Made by a program: the position numbers and the translations under genes. A stretch of DNA of 64,000 nt, from NCBI GenBank assembly GCA_008360975.2, contig CM039211.1, forward strand, positions 762,038 through 826,037, read 5' to 3'. The stretch's first letter is position 1. The number at the start of each line of letters is the position of its first letter. Positions 11,481 through 22,320 of this stretch are shown in pieces. This DNA is from Lichenostomus cassidix. Taxonomy: Eukaryota > Chordata > Aves > Passeriformes > Meliphagidae. Below the pieces are notes generated by a model. The model ran no database searches. It was not told where the DNA came from and worked only from the letters and a program-made list of their open reading frames with translations.

Positions 11481-14400
11481 TTCTTGTGTTCTCCCTGTAA
11501 AATGTTTGGTTTTTAGAAAATTACAGCTATCCCTGCTTTCCTGCAAGTAGATAGAAATGGGGGTTATTCATAGCTTTCTGTTTCACCAAACAGAGGCCTC
11601 TCTCTAAGGGAAAGAAGAAATGTGTACAAATACCAACTGTTCTATCAAATTTGCAGCAGCAATCCTGCCAGTCCTCTCAGTTTCAGTTTCTCCTGCCACT
11701 GAAACAGTGGAGTAAATTATTCAGCTTCTGGCAACAGCTTGTCAGGCTGGCTCTTCAGTTGGATGGTAACTTTGTTAGCCTTGCCTGGTTAAGAAGAAAG
11801 AGATGTAAAATCCTGCTAACACCATTCACTTGCTAAAGTAACCATGACATCATAAGGGATAATTTCTCAGGTAGAATTTTTGGTACTTTTTCCATCAAAT
11901 GGGGGAAAAAAGTGAATGTTCTTGTGGTTTTCATGTTTGTAACTCTGTTGTCCTGAACTACTTGGTGTAATAACATGTGGTAAGCCTCTGAGTTTCCCAA
12001 ATGTGGTAGGTGTTAAAGAGTGAAAGAAAAGATGCTCTCAGAAAATTATAATCTGTCAAATTTTTGATTGTGTAGATGAAAAGACTAATGGAAAAAAAAA
12101 TGCATGTCCCTGAAAGAGAGCTTCTCTTGAGCAGTTGATTATACCTGCAAGGTATTTTTCAGGTTAAAATGTTTTATCTTCAGAAAATACAAGTGTATAT
12201 TTAACACTGATTAAAAGGGGAGTCTAATTTGCAACTGGAGATGCTGTTTTATCCTTTGTTTTGTCATCTTGGGCAGCATTTAACACACTTCATTGCAGTT
12301 ACTGTGACATAATGCACAGAGAAAAATCCCGAATGTTTCTTACACTGCTTGTTGACTGCCTGTCTTTGAGCTTTTATTTTTTAATAAAGATACCTGGATA
12401 CAACAAAGATACATGGAATGAAGCAGATGCCCACATGGAGGAGAAAGGATCCCGCAGCTGCACAAACAGATTGCACTTTGCACATCTCCTGTCACACTCT
12501 GTGCTGTGCTCTGGCCACAGATTTCCTGCTTGGACACAGACTGGGTCCCAAGGAGTGCTGTGAACATCATGGAACTGCTGCTTTCTGAAGGCACTTTTGA
12601 AATCATGAGGCTTTTGAAGGCTGCTTTTTGAAGTCATGAGGCTGAAGCATTACCATTGTCCCAGAAACAGCCAGATTGAGGTGTGTTTTCCTGTTAGATT
12701 CTCCTGAACTGGCTCATCTGAAATGGATTCTTAATTCTGTGTTACCTTCTTAACTCAGTAAATGCCTTCATTTTGGAAGTGCTCTGGAGAGGAGGGCAAT
12801 TCCTAAATTCTCCTAATGGCCTTAAGCAACCCCATGCAAAATCCCTTGACTTTCCTATAGCAAAGAAGGCACGTTATTTATGTTATTTATTAGAGATAGA
12901 AAAATGTTCAAAGCTCCAGAATAACGACAAAAAATATTGAAGAAATAGCATTGCCTGAGGAGAAGGGACCATAAAAGGCCATTTTCAAAAGCCATAAAAG
13001 ATGGTTACAAAAAAATGAAGGGATGTGTGTGCACACCCTTTCCATGGGTGGTAGGAAATAGAAGTGTATGGGAGGAATGCAAATTGATCCCGCTGCATGT
13101 ATAATACTGGAGTATTTTACATGTAGAAATGTGTAAAACCTTTGACTTTGGGGGTCTCTGAGAACACATCAGGCAAAGGCCAGCCAAGGCTGACTGTAGT
13201 TAATCCTATCTTCCAGCTGGAGGAAGTTCCTATTTCCCATGATTCCTAGTAGTTTTCCATAACTTTCTGCTTTTACAAAGTGGAAATTGGAATCATTGTT
13301 TGTATATGAGCTTAAGAAAGGACCTATTTCTAGCATCACACTCTACAGCTCATGCCAGGAGTGATGGTGAATTGACAGTGGAAATGATGACAGAAAACTG
13401 CAGCATCTTGAACACTTGAAAAAAATGTGATCGTTTGCAACAAAAGTGCAAATGCAGCTCTTCCAAAAAGGGTATGTCTGAACCAAACTGAGGCTGCAGA
13501 GCAATCATGGGATGGACAGTGCTTGACTGCACAGGGCAGGGAGGGTCTGAGGGAGATGCTGATGCTTTTCACCTGTCCAGGAGCAATCTTCTGACAGAAG
13601 GGCCTGTGTGTGTTCCACCATGCTGCTCTTTTAACCTCAGAAACAGAAGATGGGCAAAACTGTGGTGATACAGGAAGGAGAGGGTCCTGGAAGTATGACT
13701 GAGTCTTTCTCTGCTGTCCAGATGAAAAAGGAGTAGCTGATCTTGTTATGGTTTTGCTGTTGAAGCACTGTCTGGGAGATGCTGGTTGCTGGTGTTAAAC
13801 AGCCTTGCATTCTTTGCTGCTTTAGAATTCTCTAAAAGTCTGAAGTCTGTCAGCTCAAGAGAAAACCATCTCTGCTTTGCACTGTCTGCTGTAATTGTGT
13901 GTTTTGCACAGATGAACGAGATGTTAAGTGAGTAATATCTGTGTAACAACACAGATACCTTCCTTCCAAGGGCTGGCTTGTCCCAGTGGCTCCCAGGGAC
14001 ATAGCTCTGTCCTTTATTACTCATCAGCAGAGTTCTCTGAATTCAAGCAGCTCAGGAAGCTCAGGGGCAGCTGCCTCACTGCTCAGGCTTGTTTCCTTCC
14101 TCTTCATATGTTTCTATCGTACTGTCTATTGCAGAATAAGCCAAGTGGCTCTCTTTGAGTTTGAAATAATTACAGTGAAATTTGAAATAATTACAGTGCC
14201 TTTTACCCAGCCAATTCCTGTCAGAAAAGTCAAAACTCCTGAGTAAATCAGCTTCCACGAGGAGCTGCTGTTGAACTGTGTGGCCTCTCTTCTTGAGCTG
14301 ACACTAGCCCTTTTTTATCACTGCCACTGTCCAAAGCAGTGTCTCAGGAGCCTGTTGGGCCAGCAGGAGCATTTTCTGTTGAAAAATCTCTGTGTTTGCT

Positions 14401-14704
14401 CTTTGGGCACCTGTAGTCATCTCACATTGTCAGCATTCAGGCTTGGTTGCCTGTTGGTAACAACCTTTTCCAGCTGCACTGGAAGAGGGATTTCTGAACA
14501 AACATGGAAAGGGAGAGTAGATTAAATAGGTAACAGCTGGTAAAGACAGGAGCCAGCCAGGCTGTTGGGTTTGGTGGTCTTTTAAATTTATTTTTCTTTT
14601 AATTAATTATTTTGTTTTGGGAAGCCAAGATACATTTTTGTCACGCTAAAGGGCTCCCTCATGCTGACCAGATAACTGGTGCCTTATTCCCTTATTTTCT
14701 TTAT
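11481..14704. other. Intergenic, FKTN-TAL2 part 1
   Basis: No recognisable gene or transposon. It contains a tandem duplication of 21 bases at 14160-14198. The open frames on both strands are short and resemble no protein I know. Confidence 0.6.
14160..14198. repeat. Tandem duplication, 21-bp unit x1.9
   Basis: Two direct copies of a unit beginning TTTGAAATAATTACAGTG with no mismatch over the shared part. Probably replication slippage. Confidence 0.9.
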
Positions 14705-15220
14705 TGTCATGGTTTCAGCTGGGACAGAGTTAATTTTCTTCTCAGTTGCTGGTGTGGTGCTGTGATTTTGGATTCAGTAGGAGAATAGATGTTGGTAACA
14801 CGCCTGTGTATTAGCTGTTGCTATGTAATGCTTACCCCAAATCAAGGACTTTTCAGTTTCTCATGCTGTCCCAGTGAGCAGGTGAGTAAGAAGCCATTGG
14901 GAGAGGTGAGCTGAACAATCCAAGGGTTTCAGAGAACATCATGCTCTGTGTGTAAACTGGGGGGAGTTGGGTGGGAGGGACTGATCACTGCTGGGGGACA
15001 GGATGGGCATCAGTCTGTGGGTGGTGAGCAACTGTTCTGTGCGTCATTTTCTCCTGGGGTTTGCTCTCTCTCATTATTATTTTTGTTATTATTGTCAACA
15101 TTATTGGTATGTTACTTTGTTTTCAGTTATTAAATTGTTCTTATCTCAGCCCATGAGTTTTATGGGGTTTTTTTTCCCTGATTCTCCTCCCCATCCCTCT
15201 GTGGGGGTGAGATGTGAGCA
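14705..15220 (+). mobile_element. Solo LTR, avian ERVL-like family
   Basis: It begins TGTCATGGTTTCAGCTGGG and runs through AGAGTTAATTTTCTTC, TGTAAACTGGGGGGAGTTGG, a TTATTATT-rich tract, and the R/U5-like segment TATTAAATTGTTCTTATCTCAGCCCATGAG, followed by CCCATCCCTCTGTGGGGGTGAG. This is the internal order of a common bird ERVL-type LTR, recalled from general knowledge and not from a search. The expected 3' end (GGTTAAACCACGACA-like) is missing or too diverged, so the right edge is approximate. No gag or pol sequence is attached, so it is a solo or truncated LTR. Confidence 0.8.
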
Positions 15221-15410
15221 GATTATTCCCTGTACCACTTAAGGGATGCAGTGGTTCTTGTGCATTATTTGGAGGAAAGGGAGGAATTTTTAACTTGGAG
15301 CATGCCTTCTCTGCTCCAGAATCTGACATCCTCTGCAGCAGTGCAGTGTAGCTTCCCCTCCTCCAAAGGGTGATGTGTCCTGCTCCATGAGCCTAATAAA
15401 TACATGTGAG

Positions 15411-16290
15411 AGAATCAGATAGATTGGAAAATATCTCTGAGATCATCAAGTGCAACCTGTGAGTGATCACCACCTTGTCAACCAGACCAGAGCACTGAGT
15501 GCCACATCCAGTGTTTCCTCAAACATCTCCAAGGACTGTGACTCCCCCATGACCCTGGGCAGCCCCTTCCCATGTCTGATGACCTTTTCTGGGAAGAAAT
15601 TCTTCCTGATGTCCAAACTAAACCTCCCCTGGCACAGCTTCAGGCTGTTCCCTCTCATCCTGTCCCTGTTCTCTGGGAGCAAAGCCCCACCTGGCTGTCC
15701 CTTCCTGTCAGGAGCTGTGCAGAGCCACAAGGTCCCCCTGAGCCTCCTTTTCTCCAGGCTGAGCTCCTTTCCAGCTCCCTCAGCCATTCCAGGTGCTCCA
15801 GCCCCTTCCCAGCTCCATTCCCTTCCCTGGACACTCTGCAGCCCCTCAGTCTCTTGTCGGGAGAGGCCCAGAACTGGACACAGCACTCGAGGTGTGGCCT
15901 CAGCAGTGCCCAGCACAGGATGGTCACTGCCCTGCTCCTGCTGCCACACCATGGCTGGCACAGCCCAGGGGCCACTGGCCTTCTTGGCCACCTGGGCACC
16001 CCTGGGCTCATGCCCAGCTGCTGTCAGCAGCACCCCCAGGGCCTTTTCCAGCTTCCAGACACTTTTCCCCCAGCCTGGAGCTGCAGGGCTTGTTGTGCCC
16101 CCAGGGCAGCACCCAGCACTTCCCCTGGCTGTCTCTCACCCCACTGGCCTCATCCCACAGCTCCAGCCTGTCCAGATCCCCTGCAGAGCCCTCCTGCCCT
16201 CCAGCACATCCACACTCCCAGCCAGCTTAGTGTCATCTACAGATTTCCTAATGGTAAACTCGATCCCCATATTCCCAACATACCTGGAAA
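15411..16290 (-). mobile_element. CR1 LINE, 5'-truncated, 3' part
   Basis: The + strand reads as the complement of CR1: GAGATCATCAAG, then CACCACCTTGTCAACC, GAAATTCTTCCTGATGTCC, CTGAGCCTCCTTTTCTCC and GGCCTTCTTGGCCACCTGGG. The element therefore runs on the - strand with its 3' end near 15411. The - strand frame 16033-15467 is open and carries the usual CR1 reverse-transcriptase C-terminal signature: EKRRLRG, then RKNFF, LPR and SLEMF at expected spacing. The ERVL-like LTR lies less than 200 bases to the left. Confidence 0.9.
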
Positions 16291-18072
16291 CACAGGAGCA
16301 CCACCAGTGAGGGAGCTTGGGGCCAACCTCTGTCAAACACCCTGGCATGTGCTGCCTGCAGCCACCTGGGATGGCTTTCCTGCACTGCTGATGCCTTTAG
16401 CCCCTGGCTGTTTGCTGCAGCCACTTCTCTGGGTTAATGATGCCTCTGAAATGAATTTGTTGTTGGATCAGAAAAAGTGCCAATCCTTTCTTGCCGAGAT
16501 AAAGCTGTTGCTGAGGTTAATGTGCTCAGACCATCGTTAGCCTTTTCATTACTGGTCTTCTACTGCAAGCAGCTAATGAAGTCAGGCAATTAATCTGCTG
16601 CCCCTCAGCCCTCCTCAGACCTGCCTTTCCATGTAGCACAGTGGAGGTGTTCTAACCTCTGAGTAAAAGTCCACAATACCTCCTGTGAACAAGACAAGGA
16701 AAGGCAGTGTTCTTCCTTTGTCCACGAAATCTTCCAGTCCCTCCCAGCATCACTTCTGAGCAGCTCTGGTTGTTAACCACTCCTCACTGATGTCTCATTT
16801 GGCAGGCAGGCATGAAGCTCTTACAAGCCTGGGGTGGGTATTTTGGATTCTGGGATCTCCAATCCCACTTACTGAGGCAAGAGGGTTTCATGAGAACTTC
16901 CACTGAAGTGATATGAGGTTTCACCACTGGGGCCCATGAGCCCAGATTTCACCCACAAATGGGCCTGAAAAGGAGGAACCTGTTTGAAATGGGGCTGATG
17001 CAACTTTTGGGATGGTCACTGGTGCTCATGCAGAGGGTTGCAGTCCCTAAAAGGTGTGGGAGAGAGCTGTACTTAGCTGTAGCACTAATTGTTGTGTTAC
17101 TCCACAGCATTGGCAAGGACTAAGGTAGAAATGCAAAGCCCTACCAGGGTCCTTTCTGCCTTGCTAAGGTCTTCTGCCAAAAAAAAAGCCCAAATAAAAG
17201 TGTGTGCAGCAATGGCAGCTGGAAAAAACAGATGACACAGATAAAGTTACTTTGTAATTTTGTTGGCTGTCAAACCATGGAAGGCCTTGCGTTGTTAATT
17301 GTTTTTGTGTGGCTGCCTCTCCCTGGGACTCTTCATCCAGGGGTGACTGGAAAGGGAATTTCTGAATCTGAGTTACTGTGTAATATCTGAATAATGCCCA
17401 GGGTCTGTGCAGAAACAGGCATTTCCCTCCTGCAAAGGCAGCACTGTCCAAACTGAATGGCCTTGGTGTGTTCCCTGCAAACACTGCAGGTGCTGGGAAA
17501 GAAAAGAGGGGGAGAGGGTGAGCACCTGAGGGTGCTCTAGCAGTTTTCCATGATTCATCAAGGCTTTTTTAGAGCAAAATGCCTGACTATGGCCTGTTTG
17601 AAGAGGGAAGAAAGAAGACTGCCAGGGGTCTGGGAGTCCATAAATCTGCATCTTAGGGGCTGTGATTTTTTCATGGGAGGAAATGGGGAAACACAAAATA
17701 GAGGGAAACATGTATAAACTCCTTTTTGCTGTTCTGATCCTTGGTTGGTGCAAAGAGGGAAGGCTGCTGATGCCAGCCCAGCTGCTCTGGTTTACTCTGG
17801 TTTACTCTGGAAAGGGCAAATCCAAAGCACCCACCAGGTGGGCACTGCTGCCCTCCCACTCACTGTGGATCAGGACCGGGGCTCTAACAGTGACCAGTTG
17901 CAGCTGGGAGGTTTCAGGCTATTCTTCCTTGTCCTCCCCAGCCCTCCCCCACTGTTTCCCACTCCGTATTCCATCCCAGAGACCCAGGACACAAGCAGGG
18001 ACCTTAATTTATAGGGGGAGAAAAAATGTCAGCGCTGATGGGCAGAGGGGTGTGAGTGGAAATGAGTTGTGC
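16291..18072. other. Intergenic, FKTN-TAL2 part 2
   Basis: No gene recognised. The stretch 16430-16610 is non-repetitive, rich in TAAT-type cores (TTAATG, AGCTAATGAAG, GGCAATTAATCTG), and could be a conserved noncoding element. The rest is unremarkable. Confidence 0.5.
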
Positions 18073-18183
18073 TGATAAGCCCTTCTGACTGTATTTTATT
18101 TTACCGAGGTTCTTAACAAACAATCTTTATGAAATGCAAACCTGGCTTATCAGGCTAATGCAGATTGTCTGAAATCCTTATCT
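18073..18183. promoter_or_regulatory. Cluster of three GATA-type sites
   Basis: TGATAAG at 18073-18079, CTTATCA at 18146-18152 and CTTATCT at 18177-18183 lie within 111 bases of non-repetitive DNA that also has a TAAT core. GATA factors are plausible regulators because TAL2 acts in GATA2-positive midbrain neurons. Assigning it to TAL2, about 18 kb downstream, is inference. Confidence 0.35.
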
Positions 18184-18272
18184 CCATGGGCCAGTTAGCT
18201 GGAGTGATTCCCTTTTCACAGGGAATAGAGAATGAAGAGCTGCACACAAGCCTCCCCCCTCCTCCTCCCAAT

Positions 18273-18293
18273 CACTGCCATTTACTGGCAGTG
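18273..18293. repeat. Perfect 8-bp hairpin
   Basis: CACTGCCA and TGGCAGTG separated by five bases, in the same non-repetitive tract as the GATA-site cluster. No transcript is implied. Confidence 0.6.
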
Positions 18294-20604
18294 AACCGAA
18301 CGGCTCTGATTCCCAAACTCATAAATAACGCAGAGCCCCAGAGCTGAGCTGTCCTGTGCTCCCAAACAGTTGTTCAGCTGCACAGGGAGCTGGAATCAGC
18401 CGGGAGGGGCCCGGGGGCAGGTCTGGGAAAGGCAGAAAGGGAAGAGCCCCTGGTTTGTTGCACCTTTTGGAGGAGAACACTCAATATTTAAGCTGACACT
18501 TAATGCTGGAGCAGCACAGATGCATCCCTCCCTCTCACCACTGCGAGCAGACCTAGACCCTGACATTTGAATGTGTTTCCTTGGCATGATTTTTTGCTCC
18601 ATAACTTTGCCTGCTGTCTGCTAGGGAGGGGCTGCTGCTATTTGTATGTTGAAGACTTATTGTGAGAAATGTGCCCGCTGCTCAGGAGAAGGGCTTTTTT
18701 CTTCGTTCTGTTTGCTCTGTCTGTGTGTTTTCTGTGCCTCATGTGGGTCAAGTTTGTGTGCCTGGGGAATGGATGGCAGCTAAATAGCTCTGCTGCTTTT
18801 TCTGGGGACAGAAGCATGGAAAAAAAGGTAATAGCAGCTGTGAGGAAATGTTTTTCTTCTGGCTGCTGAGCCTCTGGGGAATATATATAAAAGTCCATGT
18901 CTGGGAGCACACAATGGGGTGAACAGATGCTGCTGTTGTCTCTGTTGTCTCTGCTGTGTCTGATCTGTGGAAATGTTCTCCTTTCCTGGGACAACATGAG
19001 ATGCCATATGATCTGCACCAGATCTCAGCCCTTCAATTCCAAAACACAGAACAAGTGAAGAAGGGGCCTGACTTTTATCTACCAACACATGCAGGTTCAT
19101 TTCCCATCTATTTTGGCTCTTGCCATTTTGAATGTTTTTCTGATGAGGAGACAAGGGTATAGATTCAACAATCAGGAGCTGTGAGGGAGCCTCACAGAGC
19201 TACAGCTGTACAGGGAAATAAGGCTCTGCAGGAAACAGGTTTCCCACAGCACGTGGCACAGGGAAATTCTAGTGGGGTTGTTGTCGGTTCCTCATTCCTC
19301 TTGACTTCTGGGAAGATGCCAGCATGAAGGATTAGTTTAGCAACAGAGATTAAGTTTCTCAAAGCAGGAGAGCTTGTGTGCCCCAGGATGCAGTTTTATC
19401 CCTTTCTGTAGGTACTGGTTAACTCCTAAATCTGGGAATGTGAATTACACCAAAGCATGAAAATTTCTTGGCGACACCTCTGCCATGGAGAGGAGCACAG
19501 GGATGCCACTGCCACCTTGGCCACCTTGCTGGACATCCCACAATTGTCCAGCTGGGTGGGGTCAGGGTTTCCAGGCAGCACTGAGGGTCAAACAGTGAAA
19601 AGACATTTCTCTGTGTCACAGTTCCTGGAAAAAAACAAACCACTCAGTGAGGATGGCTCTGCACACACTCAACATGTCCTCTGGTGGCTGCTTCTCAGCC
19701 TTTGTTCTTGTGTTTTCTACCCCCAAGTCAGGAGCATTTCCCCTCCTTGCTTAAAAAGGAGGAAAATCTGACAGGCAGGATGGCTTCACCTCTGCAACCT
19801 CCCTGTTTTACGAGGCCACTGTGTTCCATTGTTCATTCACACTGTGGCTAGGAGTAAGGAAGACACACTGAGCTGTAAATCTGTTTAGGTGGTGTCTGTG
19901 AATGGCAGCTGTCAGGCAGGTCTTCAGAGACAAATGCAGCAGCCTGAGTCACGAGTGAATATGTAAAGCATCTCCAGACCTCGCTGTGAGGATGGAGTGT
20001 GCTCCTGGAAACAAAGACTCACAATTAGTCTTGGGTGATTATACTGCAGCACTTCTTCTGGGGGAATTAAATTTGGTTGTGTCTCTTTTCTTCTAGAAAG
20101 TCCAGTTTTAATTTCCTTGGAAGGTTCTAAAACCTCTTAATAGTTGCATGCCTTACAGATGTCCCTATGTATAATGGAAAAAAAAACAACAAAAAACCAA
20201 ACCCCAACTTCTTCATCTTTCCCTGGTTTTGATATGAGTGTGTGTGGGAGAGTCCAGCTCACACTATCTGGTTTTTTTTCCCTGAGATTGAGATCTCTGT
20301 GTCCCCAGTTCTTTCCATTCAAGGGTTCACATGTTTCTCAGTTTGCAGTTTCAGCCCTCCATCATGGAAGGATTCTTGGCATTCAGACTTGGTTCTTTTG
20401 AAACCAGCAGCTGAACCCAAATTGTCTTGCCAGGACCTGAATTTCACCCACCTCCCACTCCTTCTAGGAGAGCTGGACTCAATCCCAGGCCATGCCCTTA
20501 TGTGCTGCTGAGTTTTGTAGTGTGTTCAAGGACCTATGGCATTTACCTGTCCTTCCTTTCAGGTTTTTTGTAAGCCTGCCTGCTGAATTGTTACAAGAGA
20601 GTTC
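18294..20604. other. Intergenic, FKTN-TAL2 part 3
   Basis: No gene, transposon or tandem array recognised. An A-rich run lies at about 20176-20210. Confidence 0.5.
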
Positions 20605-20998
20605 ACTGCTCTCCTCTATGAGAACTGGAATTATTTAGCCTGCAGAAAAGCAGGCTTGGACTAGGAGGAGACATTATTTTTCTCTCAGTTACCTGGAGGG
20701 AGGTTGTAGCTAGGTGGGGATTGATCTCCTCTCCCAGGTGATGGGATGAGAGGAAATGGTCTCAAATTGGAGACTTAGATTAAATACAAGGAAAAATTTC
20801 TCCTCCAAGAGTATTGTCAAGCACTGGTACAAGCTGCCAAGAGAAATGGTGGAATCACCATCCTTGGAGGGACATAAAAGACAAGTATTAGACACTTAGG
20901 GACATGGTTTATGGTGGACTTGGCAGTGTTGTGTTGGTGGCTGGACTTGATGATCCTAGAGGTGTTTTCCAGCCTCGGGTATTCTGTGAGTCTGTGGG
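20605..20998 (+). mobile_element. CR1 LINE 3' fragment
   Basis: + strand CR1 order: GAACTGGAATTATTTAGCCTGCAG, GGAGGTTGTAGCTAGGTGGGG, TCTCCTCTCCCAGG, GGTGGAATCACCATCCTTGGAGG, GGACTTGATGATCCTAGAGG, ending ATTCTGTGAGTCTGTG, the diverged octamer tail of CR1. 5'-truncated. Confidence 0.88.
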
Positions 20999-21690
20999 AG
21001 ATCCTGTGCTTTGGGAGACCTGCTTTGGACACTCATTCCCTCTCCCCCTGAGGGGTTGCTCTGCTCCTGCTGCTCTTCCCACAGCTTCCCAACATCCTCC
21101 CAGTTGCTACCTGAGCCAAGGCCCTGGCAAACTGGACCACGGGTGACAAAAAGGTGGCATATTGGGTGTCAGACCTTGCCAGCCCCGAGCAGACTCCTTC
21201 CCTGTCCCCACACTGCCCCTGGGGCAGAGGTGTGGGCTACAGCCTGAGAAGTTCTCCGGTGGTTTTAGAGCAAGTGTTGGGCTTGGTTTGCTCCCAGCTG
21301 AGTGAGGCACAGGAGAAGTTGTGCTTTAGGTCCTTGCATGTGCCCCTTTCAGGATGGCCTGAACTGGCCACAGGGAAGCTGGCAGGAGCCACACAAGCTG
21401 GCCCTTTTCAAAAGTGATGGCTGTTCCTGATAATGCCAACTGGCTCAGCTTTCATTTCATCTTCCTAGTGACTAATGCAGACAGATCAATTAGGGGCTGC
21501 ACACAAGGAGCTGCAGCTCCTCAACCCTCCCACAGATAATAATAAAAATATGCCCCCGCTTTTTTCCTTCCTTGAAGTCCCCAGGAGAGTATTAGCTGGT
21601 GCTGCAGGTGCAGCAGCCCTGCAGGGTGGTGAGAGCAATGAATAGTAAGGTTTTTAGCTCAAGCACACTAAGGCTGTTCAGCAGCCATTG
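20999..21690. other. Intergenic, FKTN-TAL2 part 4
   Basis: No gene recognised. From about 21440 the DNA is non-repetitive with TAAT and GATAATAATAA cores, leading into the homeodomain-site element that follows. Confidence 0.45.
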
Positions 21691-21731
21691 GATAATCCTC
21701 TGTTAATCAGATTATGTAAATTACTACTTCA
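21691..21731 (+). promoter_or_regulatory. Homeodomain/POU-like site element, upstream copy
   Basis: Contains GATAATCC then TTAATCAGATTATG and TAAATTACTACTTCA: several TAATC/GATTA (OTX/bicoid-type) cores next to an A/T-rich POU-like core. The 27 bases at 21705-21731 match 44701-44727, on the other side of TAL2, at 22 of 27 positions. Function as an enhancer is inference. Confidence 0.4.
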
Positions 21732-22074
21732 GCATCCCCATCCCATCTCTCGTCCCCCTGCTCTCCAAGCTGGAAATAAAAGGCACTCTAAAAAGGAACA
21801 TTTAAACTGCAAAAAGGCAGCTCTGCTGAAAGGGGTGGGCAGAGGGTGCCGGGATGAGGAGCAGGGCTTTGTTTCCATGCAGGCAGGCAGGCGTTCTGCC
21901 TCGGCCAAGCAGTGAGAAACACCAGCAAACCCAAGGTCAGGAGTGGGTGCTGCCTGTGCATGAGCAGTGCCTTGGTGCTGGGCTGGGGAGGGCAGTGCTG
22001 GTGCATTCCTGGAGGTCATTCCATTTTCACCAGGGTGGCACCTCTGGTGTGCTGGAAAAGCATCCCTGACCTCC

Positions 22075-22192
22075 TGGGAGCACAGAGAAGTGTTTGGACA
22101 ATGCTCTCAGGTACATGGTGCTATGCAGGGCCAGGAGCTGGGCTGATGATCCTTGAGGTTCTCTTCCAAATCAGCTCATTCTGTGATTCCTG
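22075..22192 (+). mobile_element. CR1 LINE 3' tail fragment
   Basis: TTTGGACAATGCTCTCAGG, CAGGGCCAGGAGCTGGGCTG, ATGATCCTTGAGG, then CATTCTGTGATTCCTG: the 3' end and octamer tail of a bird CR1 subfamily in + orientation. The left boundary is approximate. Confidence 0.75.
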
Positions 22193-22248
22193 CCTGCCAC
22201 TTTGCATTCGTGATGTATTACAAGTTTGTTCACTCATAGTGGAAAGCC

Positions 22249-22320
22249 CAGCACCTCAAACAGTCCCACCAGCACCTCAAACAGTCCCACCAGCACCTCA
22301 AACAGTCCCACCAGCACCTC
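22249..22320. repeat. 21-bp minisatellite, 3.4 copies
   Basis: Three exact copies of a 21-base unit starting CAGCACCTCAAACAGTCCCA, then 10 bases of a fourth with a change at the last base. It lies 57 bases after the CR1 tail. Confidence 0.95.

Noticed and set aside
15450..16540. Long + strand frames of 286 and 322 codons
   Set aside because: They are the noncoding strand of a CR1 element; the Pro/Ser/Leu-rich translation is typical of CR1 complement.
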